20,539 bases of DNA from CAYOHP01 sp964403795 [NCBI: uncultured bacterium] (lineage in GTDB: Bacteria; Muiribacteriota; UBA6191; CAZXTJ01). Made by a program: the position numbers and the translations under genes. Under the pieces are notes generated by a model. It saw nothing but the letters and a program-made list of their open reading frames with translations, was not told the DNA's origin and searched no databases. Positions within the stretch are counted from its first letter, which is position 1. Each line of letters starts with the position of its first letter. The stretch lies in the NCBI GenBank assembly GCA_964403795.1, contig CAYOHP010000110.1:1-20539 (forward strand), read 5' to 3'. Positions 1 through 6,859 of the stretch are shown one piece after another.

Positions 1-76
<76 letters not shown>

Positions 77-105
77 TCGCTCCTCGACAGGATCGAGGCC
101 CCCAA

Positions 106-135
106 GAAATACCATGGCGACGCCGGAAGAGGCAA
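106..135 (-). promoter_or_regulatory. Candidate sigma-70 promoter for tRNA-fMet
   Basis: On the minus strand a TTGCCT box (130-135) is followed after 18 bp by TATTTC (106-111), which is preceded by TGG as in an extended -10. Transcription would begin near position 99, about 23 nt before the mature tRNA 5' end. This would let the tRNA be transcribed independently of the rnf operon lying upstream on the same strand. Each hexamer is only a partial consensus match, so this is a prediction. Confidence 0.4.
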
Positions 136-164
136 GCCTGGATGCCGGAGGGGCGGAGGTCCGG

Positions 165-386
165 TCAGTTCGTCGGCGTCGGGGCCACAGTCGGGGTCGC
201 GGTCGTCGAGGCCCGGGACCGGATCTCGATCCCGACCTCCTCCCCGACCGCGTCGCTCCCGCATCCCTGGACGACGGCCAGGACCAGACCGACCGCCAAG
301 CCCAGGGCCGCCCCGCGCAGCAGGGCCAGGGCCTCGCGCCGCGTGTCTCCCTCGAGGGTGGGAAGGCCGGGAAGCGCGTTTCTCAT
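165..386 (-). CDS. Possible small single-span membrane protein (73 aa)
   Basis: An ATG-started frame of 73 codons fills most of the space between the HAMP gene and the tRNA. It predicts a polar N-terminus, one hydrophobic helix (about residues 21-41, rich in Leu, Ala, Gly and Val) containing a Gly-Cys-Gly near its end, and a Thr/Pro-rich tail. Third codon positions are mostly G or C, as in the real genes nearby. The ATG lies 63 bp beyond the HAMP stop. Only a poor Shine-Dalgarno (AGGGG, one base from the ATG) is present, so the start is uncertain. I do not recognise a family. It could be a small envelope protein translated from the end of the rnf transcript, or a chance frame. Confidence 0.42.
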   Translation of the reverse strand: MRNALPGLPTLEGDTRREALALLRGAALGLAVGLVLAVVQGCGSDAVGEEVGIEIRSRASTTATPTVAPTPTN

Positions 387-449
387 GCCCCTACCATCGG
401 CGGAAAGGGTCGGACGGTCCAGACCTGCCGGCCGGCCGGACTGCGCGCG

Positions 450-992
450 CTACCCCTCGGAGTCCTCGGGAAGCCGGAACTCCGAAAGCAAGGCCCGGAC
501 CTCGGCGAGATCCTTGGCCCCGGTGGCCTCGGCCTCGTCGACCGCCTGCCGGATCGCCCGGAGCCGAGCCGCCAGTCGGGAGGTCATCTCGTTGAAGGCG
601 TCCGCCAGTTCCTTCAGCTCGTCCTTGGGCCGCAGGCGGGTCGAGATCGTCAGGTTGCCCTCGGCGATCTCGGCCGCCACCTTCTCCAGGCGATAGACCG
701 GACCCGCGATGGTATGGGTGATCAGGATCGAGAGGATGAAGACCAGCATGAGGCTGATGGCCTCGGCCAACAGGATCTTGGGGATCAGGAATTGGGCCAC
801 CATCGCCATGTCGAGCCCCGGGAGCACGTCGGGGTTGGTCTGCAGATAGCTCGCGACCTGATCGCTGATGAACAGGTAGCAGATCCCGCCGACCAGGTTG
901 GCGACGATGGTCACCACCAGCATGAAGATGATGGTCAGCTTCAGCTGGAAGTTCGGCTTGGAGATGAACGTGCGACGACGGCTGCTGTTCAA
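450..992 (-). CDS. Membrane protein with two TM helices and a HAMP domain, no output domain
   Basis: This 180-residue protein has a basic N-terminus, a first transmembrane helix (about 19-42), a short external segment of only about 30 residues, a second helix (about 74-94) and a HAMP module (about 92-145) with the usual ITHTIAGPVYRLEKVAAEIA entry and DELKELADAFNEM second helix. A charged coiled-coil-like tail follows. No kinase, methyl-accepting, cyclase or other output domain is present. The start is TTG, chosen because AGGAG sits 5 nt upstream and the helix-rich region begins soon after. It follows rnfB on the same strand after 106 bp, so it is probably co-transcribed with the Rnf operon. 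Similar short HAMP proteins occur in other bacteria, but their role is not known to me. It might transmit a membrane signal to a partner protein. Confidence 0.85.
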   Translation of the reverse strand: MNSSRRRTFISKPNFQLKLTIIFMLVVTIVANLVGGICYLFISDQVASYLQTNPDVLPGLDMAMVAQFLIPKILLAEAISLMLVFILSILITHTIAGPVYRLEKVAAEIAEGNLTISTRLRPKDELKELADAFNEMTSRLAARLRAIRQAVDEAEATGAKDLAEVRALLSEFRLPEDSEG

Positions 993-1075
993 CGGCGTCT
1001 CCTCGTCGGGCTGATCGCGAACGGTTCTCGCATCCGCGCCCCTCCCCAGCGTGCGCCAGGGGCAGCCCGATACGC

Positions 1076-1099
1076 AAGCCGGGTCGTGCGAACCGGCTT
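1076..1099 (-). other. Inverted repeat/hairpin at the rnfB 3' end
   Basis: AAGCCGG (1076-1082) and CCGGCTT (1093-1099) form a perfect 7-bp stem around a 10-nt loop, touching the last base of the rnfB stop codon. No T-run follows on the minus strand, so it is not a canonical Rho-independent terminator. In the rnfB-HAMP gap it could stabilise the rnf mRNA 3' end or reduce read-through into the HAMP gene. Confidence 0.45.
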
Positions 1100-1929
1100 C
1101 AAGCCGCCTTGCGCGCCAACTCCCGGATGTCCTTGGCCCCGTCGTAGATCACATTGGTGGGACAGACCGGGGCACAGGCCCCGCAGTCGGTGCAGTCCTC
1201 GTAGCGGATGACGGCCAGGTTGTCGACGATGTCGATGCAGTCGTACTCGCAGGCCTTCACGCACTTGTTGCAGGCGATGCAGGCGGTGCTGCAGACCTTC
1301 CCGCTCTCGATGGCGTTCTGCTTGTTCTCGCACCGGATGATGGTGCGGCGGCTGATCGGGACCAGCTCGAAGAGATCCTTGGGACAGGCGACCACGCAGT
1401 TGTTGCACCCGGTGCAGTTCTCCTCGATCACCTTGGGGAGCCCGTCGGTACCCATGTACAGGGCGTCGAAGGGGCAGGCCACGGCGCAGTCGCCCATCCC
1501 CAGACAGCTGTGCGGGCACTTCTTGTATCCGCCGGCAGCCAGGGCGGCCGAGGTGCAGTCCATGGCACCCACGTAGTTCGAATCGGTCGGGCAATGGTCC
1601 TCGCACCCCTGGCACTTCAGGCGGGCGATCTTGGGCTCGTCGGCGGAGGCCTCGACTCCCATGATCTCCGAGATCAGGCCCACCACCGCGGCGCCGCCGG
1701 GGGCGCACTTGGTGATCGCCTCGTCGGTCTGGACGATCGCCTTGGCATAGGGGGCGCACCCGACGTAGCCGCAGGCACCGCACTCCACATGGGGGAGGAT
1801 CTCCCAGATCGCTTCGACCCGGGGATCGATCTTCACGTAGAACGCCCGGGCGGCGGCCGCCAGCACCAGGCCGAAGCCCAGGCCGAGCCCGCCCACCGAG
1901 AGGATCGGGACCATCAGCGTGGCATCCAT
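1099..1929 (-). CDS. rnfB: Rnf complex electron-transfer subunit B (polyferredoxin)
   Basis: RnfB is the membrane-anchored iron-sulfur subunit that takes electrons from, or gives them to, soluble ferredoxin in the Rnf complex. The 276-residue product has one N-terminal membrane helix (about 7-27), then the RnfB Fe-S domain CGACGYVGC (Cys50, 53, 58 and 75). A Cys-rich region (Cys106-152) follows, then three ferredoxin-like clusters at Cys172-182, Cys217-227 and Cys246-256. There are 27 cysteines in all, enough for about six [4Fe-4S] clusters, as in the long RnfB of anaerobes and more than in the short enterobacterial RsxB. The ATG at 1929 was chosen, with AAGGA 11 nt upstream. An in-frame TTG at 1959 would add ten residues. 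It is the last rnf gene, 63 bp after rnfA. Confidence 0.95.
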   Translation of the reverse strand: MDATLMVPILSVGGLGLGFGLVLAAAARAFYVKIDPRVEAIWEILPHVECGACGYVGCAPYAKAIVQTDEAITKCAPGGAAVVGLISEIMGVEASADEPKIARLKCQGCEDHCPTDSNYVGAMDCTSAALAAGGYKKCPHSCLGMGDCAVACPFDALYMGTDGLPKVIEENCTGCNNCVVACPKDLFELVPISRRTIIRCENKQNAIESGKVCSTACIACNKCVKACEYDCIDIVDNLAVIRYEDCTDCGACAPVCPTNVIYDGAKDIRELARKAA

Positions 1930-1992
1930 GGGACGAGGTTTCCTTTCAGGACATCCCAAGGGCCGGGTCCGGCGAGGCCGGATCCCGGCCGC

Positions 1993-2625
1993 TCAGAGCA
2001 TACCGGTGAACCCCATGAAGGAGAGGGCCATGAGGGAGGCGGTACAGAAGGCGATCGGAGGTCCCCGGAACGATTCCGGGACGTAGGTCACATCCAGGCG
2101 CTCCCGGATCCCGCCCATGAGGACCAGGGCCAAGGTGAACCCGAGGGCGCCTCCGAACGACTCGGCGATGCACTCCGCGACGTTGTAGTTGGCCTTCACG
2201 TTGATCAGCACCACGCCCAGGATGGCGCAGTTGGTGGTGATCAGCGGGAGGTACACCCCGAGCGCCTCGTAGAGGGCCGGGTTCGCCTTCTTGAGGAACA
2301 TCTCCACCAGCTGCACCAGAACCGCGATGATGAGGATGAACACCACGGTCTGGAGGAACTGGAGATCCAGCCGATAGCCGGTGGCCAGGAAGATCAGGTT
2401 CACGTCGGTCGGAGCCAGCAGGAAGTTCTGGGCCGCCCAACAGGCCACCGAGGCCAGGTTCATGACGAAGAGGACCGCCAGCCCCATGCCGACTCCGGTC
2501 TCGACCTTCTTCGAGACCCCGAAGTAGGGACACAGACCCAGGAACTTGGCGAGCACGTAGTTCTGGACCAGGGCCGCAGCCAGGAAGATCTTGAACAGAT
2601 GAACGGGATCGAAGTTGCCGCCCAT
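1993..2625 (-). CDS. rnfA: Rnf complex membrane subunit A
   Basis: RnfA is an integral membrane subunit of the ion-translocating ferredoxin:NAD oxidoreductase and pairs with RnfE to hold an intramembrane iron-sulfur cluster. The 210-residue protein shows about six hydrophobic helices and the diagnostic NYVLAKFLGLCPYFGVS near residues 22-38. The two conserved cysteines expected to bind the cluster are Cys32 and Cys133 (in LITTNCAILG). It is homologous to RnfE, so assignment to A rests on the QNYVLAKFLG signature and gene order. The ATG lies 2 bp after the rnfE stop (TGA-CC-ATG), which implies translational coupling. Family length is about 190-210 residues, so this is complete. Confidence 0.95.
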   Translation of the reverse strand: MGGNFDPVHLFKIFLAAALVQNYVLAKFLGLCPYFGVSKKVETGVGMGLAVLFVMNLASVACWAAQNFLLAPTDVNLIFLATGYRLDLQFLQTVVFILIIAVLVQLVEMFLKKANPALYEALGVYLPLITTNCAILGVVLINVKANYNVAECIAESFGGALGFTLALVLMGGIRERLDVTYVPESFRGPPIAFCTASLMALSFMGFTGML

Positions 2626-2627
2626 GG

Positions 2628-3287
2628 TCAGCCGTCCCCTCTCATCCGCTTGTTCAGGCGGGTGGAGGCCATCATGAGCCCCAGGATCAGGAACCCGCCG
2701 GGGGGAAGCACGAAGACCAGGGAACTCTCGAACCCGATCCACCCGTTGATCCCGGTGAGGATCCCGCCGATCCCCGGCCAGGCCGAGACCGGCACGTCCC
2801 AGAGCGACCCGGTTCCGAGCAGTTCCCGGACTCCCCCGAGCACACAGAGCGTGAGGGCGAAGCCCACCCCCATGCCGAGACCGTCGCCGATCGAGGGCAG
2901 GACGCTGTTCTTCGAGGCGAAGCCCTCGGCCCTGCCCAGGATGATGCAGTTCACCACGATCAGGGCCAGGAAGATCCCCATGGCTTCGTGGATCTCGGGG
3001 GTGACCGCCGCCATCACCAGGTCGACCACGGTGACGTTGGTGGCGATGATGGTGATGAAAGCCGGGATCCGGATGTCCTTGGGGATCACGTTCCGCACCA
3101 GGCTCACCATCAGGTTCGAGCTGAAGAGCACCCAGATGACGCCAAGCCCCATGGCGAAGCCATTCTTGAGGCTGGTCGTCACCGCCATGGTGGGACACAG
3201 GCCGAGCATCAGGGTGAGAATCGGGTTCTCACCACCCGTCAGGGGGGTCAGGAAGGCCTCGCTGAAGGTCTTCTCCTTGCCTGCCAC
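2628..3287 (-). CDS. rnfE: Rnf complex membrane subunit E
   Basis: RnfE is the second NqrD/E-type membrane subunit, inverted in topology relative to RnfA and sharing the intramembrane Fe-S cluster with it. The 219-residue protein carries the signature NPILTLMLGLCPTMAVT (residues 21-37, with Cys31) and ALIVVNCIILGRAE (residues 108-121, with Cys114), plus about six membrane helices. Translation begins at GTG, 3 bp after the rnfG stop, with GGAGGGG about 8 nt upstream. The tail is basic (TRLNKRMRGDG). It is of normal family length and lies in the expected G-E-A order. Confidence 0.95.
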   Translation of the reverse strand: MAGKEKTFSEAFLTPLTGGENPILTLMLGLCPTMAVTTSLKNGFAMGLGVIWVLFSSNLMVSLVRNVIPKDIRIPAFITIIATNVTVVDLVMAAVTPEIHEAMGIFLALIVVNCIILGRAEGFASKNSVLPSIGDGLGMGVGFALTLCVLGGVRELLGTGSLWDVPVSAWPGIGGILTGINGWIGFESSLVFVLPPGGFLILGLMMASTRLNKRMRGDG

Positions 3288-3290
3288 GGA

Positions 3291-4058
3291 TCATCCCCTC
3301 CCTTCGGGAGCCGGAACCTTCGCCGGCATCGCGGCCTGCCGATCGCCCAGGACCCGATCGCGGTTGCGATCGAACAGCTCCAGGACCCTCCGCACCGCGT
3401 TGGTGTAGGCCCGGGAGGTGATGGTCGAAGCCGTGATGGCGTCGATCCCATCCGGGAACCCGTCCTTCTTGAGGCGCACCGCCTCGGCGCCCCTGCCGAT
3501 GAACCGCCGCAGGAAGTTCGGGATCGGCTCCCGACCTTCCTTGGAGGCGGCCTGCACCTCGGCATAGTCGGCGAACTGGATGTTGGCTCCTAGCCCCGGC
3601 GTCTCCTTGTGGACCAGGATCTTGGACCCCGCCACCTGGAAGCCATCGGAGGCGGCATCGAAGCGGACTCCCAGGATGAACCGGATGTCACCCGAGTACC
3701 CGTCGGGGAGCTCGCAGACCACCGCGTAGCCGGTGACCGTTCCGGCCTGGTCGTACCCCCGGAACACCGTGACCTTCTTGAGCTCCTCCTGCTGGCGGTC
3801 CAGGACCTTGGCGAGGTCGGCGGCGTTCTGTGCCCAGTCGGCGGACAGATCGAGGACGATCGCCTCGGAGTCCTGGTCCACCTTGACGGTCCCCGAAGGC
3901 AGTGCCCCCAGGCGTGCCCGCCGGGTTTTCTCTGCCTGGTTCCGATCGATGGTCGGCCGGGTCTGGCTGTCGACCCCCACCAGCAGGACCGCGGATCCGA
4001 AGCAGACCGCGAACAGGACGCCTCCGAGCCTTCCTGGCCCGATGGAATCTGCGGCCAT
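3291..4058 (-). CDS. rnfG: Rnf complex FMN-binding subunit G
   Basis: RnfG carries a covalently bound FMN on the outer face of the membrane and passes electrons between other Rnf flavins. The 255-residue protein has one N-terminal membrane anchor (about 10-28), the family motif HKETPGLGA (150-158) and an FMN attachment region DAITASTITS (206-215). By alignment with known RnfG proteins, Thr212 should be the residue flavinylated by an ApbE-type transferase. The usual text here is SGAT; this protein has TAST, so two of the four residues differ while the acceptor Thr is kept. The ATG is 2 bp past the rnfD stop, with AGAGGAAG upstream. No ApbE gene is present in the window. Confidence 0.94.
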   Translation of the reverse strand: MAADSIGPGRLGGVLFAVCFGSAVLLVGVDSQTRPTIDRNQAEKTRRARLGALPSGTVKVDQDSEAIVLDLSADWAQNAADLAKVLDRQQEELKKVTVFRGYDQAGTVTGYAVVCELPDGYSGDIRFILGVRFDAASDGFQVAGSKILVHKETPGLGANIQFADYAEVQAASKEGREPIPNFLRRFIGRGAEAVRLKKDGFPDGIDAITASTITSRAYTNAVRRVLELFDRNRDRVLGDRQAAMPAKVPAPEGRG

Positions 4059-4060
4059 GG

Positions 4061-5137
4061 CTACTTCTTCCTCTCGGTCTGCCCGAACACGTAGGGCAGC
4101 GTCCAGTGGTCGATGAGCGGGGTCAGGTTGTTCATCAGGAGGACCGCGAAGCTCATCCCTTCCGGATACGCCCCGAACCTGCGGATGAGGACGGTCAGGA
4201 TGCCGACCCCGATCCCGAAGTAGAGGCGGCCGTTGCGGGTCGTCGGCGAGGTCACCATGTCGGTCGCCATGTAGAAGGCACCGAGGATGGCACCGCCCGA
4301 GAGCAGACCGAACAGCGAGAGGGTCCAGGCAGGTCCCGCCAAGGGCGTCCCGTAGACCAGGAGCCCGGTCCCGAACATGCCCCCCAGGCACCCGACCGGG
4401 ATGTGCCAGGTCACGTGGGACTTCGACAGCAGGTAGAGGGCGCCCAGCAGCAGAGCCAGAGCACTGGTCTCGCCCAGGCTCCCGGCGATCCCGTACTCGG
4501 GCCCGAATCCGAGGAAGCCCTTCAGCATCCAGCCTTCCTGCTGGATCCTGGCGGCCGCCTCGGCCCATCGACCGGTCTTGATGTACTCCTCCTTGAGGAC
4601 GCCCAGGGGGGTCGCGGCGGTCAGACCATCGAGGGCGTAGATCGGGGCCATCCAGGTCGACATCGAGGCGTGGAGCTTGTCCAGTCCCACCCAGGTGGTG
4701 AGAGCCGCCGGATAGGCCACCAGCAGGTAGGCCCGACCGGCGAGGGCCGGGTTGTAGGGGTTACGACCTACTCCGCCATAGATCTGCTTGGCGATCACGA
4801 TCGCGAACACGCTGCCCGCGGCAGCCATCCAGAGAGGCATGTTCACGGGACAGACCAGGCCCAGGAACAGGCCGGTCAGGGCTGCCGAGAGGTCGTCGAC
4901 GGTGCTCGGGACGCCTCGCAGACGGGTACAGATCTCTTCCGCCAGGACCGCGGCGCCGATGCTCACGGCCAGCAGCAGGACGCCCCTGAGGCCGAAGCTG
5001 TAGATGCCGAGCGCGGTCGCCGGCAGGAGGGCCACGATCACATCGAGCATCGTCGAGCGGATGGACTCGCCGGTGTGCACGTGCGGGTTCACCGAGACGA
5101 TGAGCTCGGGACCCTCGATGGTTATGCTCTTGGCCAT
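4061..5137 (-). CDS. rnfD: Rnf complex membrane FMN subunit D
   Basis: RnfD is an NqrB-type integral membrane subunit with a covalent FMN and is thought to be central to ion translocation. The 358-residue protein has about ten hydrophobic helices, the conserved KQIYGGVGRNPYNPALAGRA (117-136) and the flavinylation motif DGLTAATPL (170-178), in which Thr176 should carry FMN. The stretch YMATDMVTSPTT (289-300) is also typical. The ATG at 5137 has AAGGA 7 nt upstream and lies 34 bp after rnfC. Length is normal. Which ion is moved, sodium or proton, cannot be read from the sequence. Confidence 0.95.
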   Translation of the reverse strand: MAKSITIEGPELIVSVNPHVHTGESIRSTMLDVIVALLPATALGIYSFGLRGVLLLAVSIGAAVLAEEICTRLRGVPSTVDDLSAALTGLFLGLVCPVNMPLWMAAAGSVFAIVIAKQIYGGVGRNPYNPALAGRAYLLVAYPAALTTWVGLDKLHASMSTWMAPIYALDGLTAATPLGVLKEEYIKTGRWAEAAARIQQEGWMLKGFLGFGPEYGIAGSLGETSALALLLGALYLLSKSHVTWHIPVGCLGGMFGTGLLVYGTPLAGPAWTLSLFGLLSGGAILGAFYMATDMVTSPTTRNGRLYFGIGVGILTVLIRRFGAYPEGMSFAVLLMNNLTPLIDHWTLPYVFGQTERKK

Positions 5138-5171
5138 TCGCTTTCCTTACCCCGGATGTCCCGCCCGACCG

Positions 5172-6593
5172 TCAGGCAGCGGCGGTGGCCGCCTTCTGCT
5201 TCTCTTCGGCAGCCTTCTGCTCGGCTCGCCGCTTCGCCTCCTCCTGGGCCACCCGACGCTGCTTCAGGATGTGCCCCTTGGCGTGCTTGAACCACTGGAC
5301 CAGGGGGCGGTGGGCGGGGCAGACGTAGGAACAGGCCCCGCACTCCTTGCAGTCCATGACGTTGTAGGCCTCGGCGGACTCGAAGTCGTGGAACTCGGTG
5401 AATCTCGACATGGCGTCGGGCAGCAGGCTCATGTAGCAGGCATCGACGCACTTGGCGCACTTGATGCACTCCTCGAATTCGCCCATCCGGACTGCCTCGT
5501 CGGCGAGCAGGAGGAGTCCTCCGGACCCCTTGAGGATCGGGATCTCGAGGCTCTTCTGGGCGATCCCCATCATGGGGCCTCCGGCGACCACCTTGCCGAT
5601 CGGCCGGGTGAACCCGCCCATGTACTCGATGATGTCCTTGAGCAGGACCCCCATGCGCACCTTGAGGTTGCGGGGGTTGGCGACGCAGTCCCCGGTGACC
5701 GTCATGATCCGGTCGGTCAGGGGCTCCCCGAGCCGGAGCGCCCTCCAGATGGCGACCGCGGTGGCGACGTTGGTGCAGACCACGCCGTAGTGGATGGGCA
5801 GCTTCCCGGGTCCGACCTCGATGCCGGTGGCGATCCGGATCACCGAATGCTCGGCTCCCTGGGGGTACTTGGTCTGGGCGACCGCCACCGAGAGGTCGTC
5901 GTAGCGACGGCAGGCGGCTTCGAGCAGTGCCACCGCGTCCATCTTGTTGTCCTCGGTGCCGATCACGGCCCGCCGGGCACCGAGGAAGTGCTTGAGGAAG
6001 TTGGTCGCCTCCACCAGCTCGTCCGCCGACTCGACCATGAGGCGGTGGTCGCAGGTGAGGTACGGTTCGCACTCCGCCCCGTTGATCACCAGCGTGTCGC
6101 ACCGGCTCCCGGGAGGGAGCGAGAGCTTCACGTGGGTCGGGAAGGTGGCCCCTCCCATCCCCGCGATCCCGGCCATTTGGATCCGCTCCAGAATCGCCTT
6201 GGGCTCTGCGCTCCAGGGATCCGCGATCGGTTCCAGTTCCCGGGCCGTCTCGTCGGTGCCGTCGTTGCGGATCAGGGCATAGAGGGTCTGATGACCGAGC
6301 GGGTGCTGCCGGGGCTCGAGCTTCTGGACCTTTCCGGAGACCGGGCTGTGGACCGCCGCCGAAACGAATCCCTGGGGGGATCCGATCATCTGTCCCCGGC
6401 GGACCTTGTCGCCCTTCTTCACCAAGGGCTTGGCGGGGGCCCCGATGTGCATCTGGAAGGGGATCCAGCACTCGGTGATGGCGGAGACCGGGAGGGTCTC
6501 CACCGGCTTGTAGCAGGTGAGCTCCTTGTTGTAGGCGGGGTGGACCCCTCCCTCGAAGGTGGGATTCGGATTCAGGAGGCTCGCCAAGCTCAT
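5172..6593 (-). CDS. rnfC: Rnf complex NADH/FMN and Fe-S subunit C
   Basis: RnfC is the peripheral cytoplasmic subunit where NAD(H) reacts, related to the 51-kDa subunit of complex I. The 473-residue protein begins with the family hallmark FEGGVHPAYNKELT (13-26). It has the nucleotide/FMN-binding region GIAGMGGATFPTHVKL (142-157) followed by INGAECEPYLTCD (170-182). Near the C-terminus are two ferredoxin motifs, Cys376-379-382-386 and Cys415-418-421-425. A short Ala/Lys/Glu-rich tail ends the protein; the very long repeat tails of some RnfC proteins are absent. The ATG at 6593 was chosen because homology begins just after it; a longer in-frame extension would run through the leader hairpin. 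It is the first gene of the operon. Confidence 0.95.
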   Translation of the reverse strand: MSLASLLNPNPTFEGGVHPAYNKELTCYKPVETLPVSAITECWIPFQMHIGAPAKPLVKKGDKVRRGQMIGSPQGFVSAAVHSPVSGKVQKLEPRQHPLGHQTLYALIRNDGTDETARELEPIADPWSAEPKAILERIQMAGIAGMGGATFPTHVKLSLPPGSRCDTLVINGAECEPYLTCDHRLMVESADELVEATNFLKHFLGARRAVIGTEDNKMDAVALLEAACRRYDDLSVAVAQTKYPQGAEHSVIRIATGIEVGPGKLPIHYGVVCTNVATAVAIWRALRLGEPLTDRIMTVTGDCVANPRNLKVRMGVLLKDIIEYMGGFTRPIGKVVAGGPMMGIAQKSLEIPILKGSGGLLLLADEAVRMGEFEECIKCAKCVDACYMSLLPDAMSRFTEFHDFESAEAYNVMDCKECGACSYVCPAHRPLVQWFKHAKGHILKQRRVAQEEAKRRAEQKAAEEKQKAATAAA

Positions 6594-6620
6594 GTCGGGT
6601 CTGCCCTTTCGGCGTCCACG

Positions 6621-6660
6621 GGGACCCACGGAGGTCTCAGGGAGACACTCCTCTGGTCCC
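6621..6660 (-). promoter_or_regulatory. Composite hairpin in the rnf operon leader
   Basis: On the minus strand the 40 nt read GGGACC-AGA-GGAG-T-GTCTC, loop CCT, then GAGAC-CTCC-GTG-GGTCCC. The arms pair for 6 + 4 + 5 bp, interrupted by a symmetric 3x3 internal loop and one bulged T. The element lies 27 nt upstream of the rnfC ATG and about 29 nt downstream of the candidate -10 box, so it would sit in the 5' untranslated region. There is no T-run after it. It could be an RNA control element or, as an interrupted inverted repeat, a protein-binding operator. It matches no riboswitch class I recognise. Confidence 0.55.
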
Positions 6661-6689
6661 TCGGACTCCCGGAGACGAAGCAGGAATGT

Positions 6690-6695
6690 ATCATA
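6690..6695 (-). promoter_or_regulatory. Candidate -10 box for the rnf operon
   Basis: TATGAT on the minus strand, inside the AT-rich stretch CTATGATACATTCC, is the best -10 match in the 266-bp space between rnfC and the divergent lipoprotein gene (6594-6859). It predicts a start near 6683 and a leader of about 90 nt. No convincing -35 hexamer lies 16-18 bp upstream, so an activator may be needed. For the plus-strand gene, TACGGT at 6797-6802 is a weaker -10 candidate. No gene was found in this space. Confidence 0.4.
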
Positions 6696-6859
6696 GTCCC
6701 CACCCTCGCGGCGCACAGAAAAGAGGACGACGAGAATCCTATTTCAGACTACCCAGCCATGCGCTGCGTTGCAAGGTTCGGGAACCCTCGGGGGTCTACG
6801 GTAGTCTGGGGAATCGAGGCCACCTCGTCGCGGGCTCTCGAGAGGATGCCGCCCTGGTC

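Noticed and set aside
1930-1959. TTG start for rnfB ten codons upstream
   Set aside because: The added residues are not hydrophobic or typical of RnfB, and the ATG at 1929 has AAGGA upstream. It cannot be fully excluded.
1051-3408. A 785-codon plus-strand open frame
   Set aside because: It runs antisense to rnfB, rnfA and rnfE, which are certain genes. Its product is low-complexity and rich in His, Arg, Gly and Asp, typical of the reverse frame of GC-rich coding DNA.
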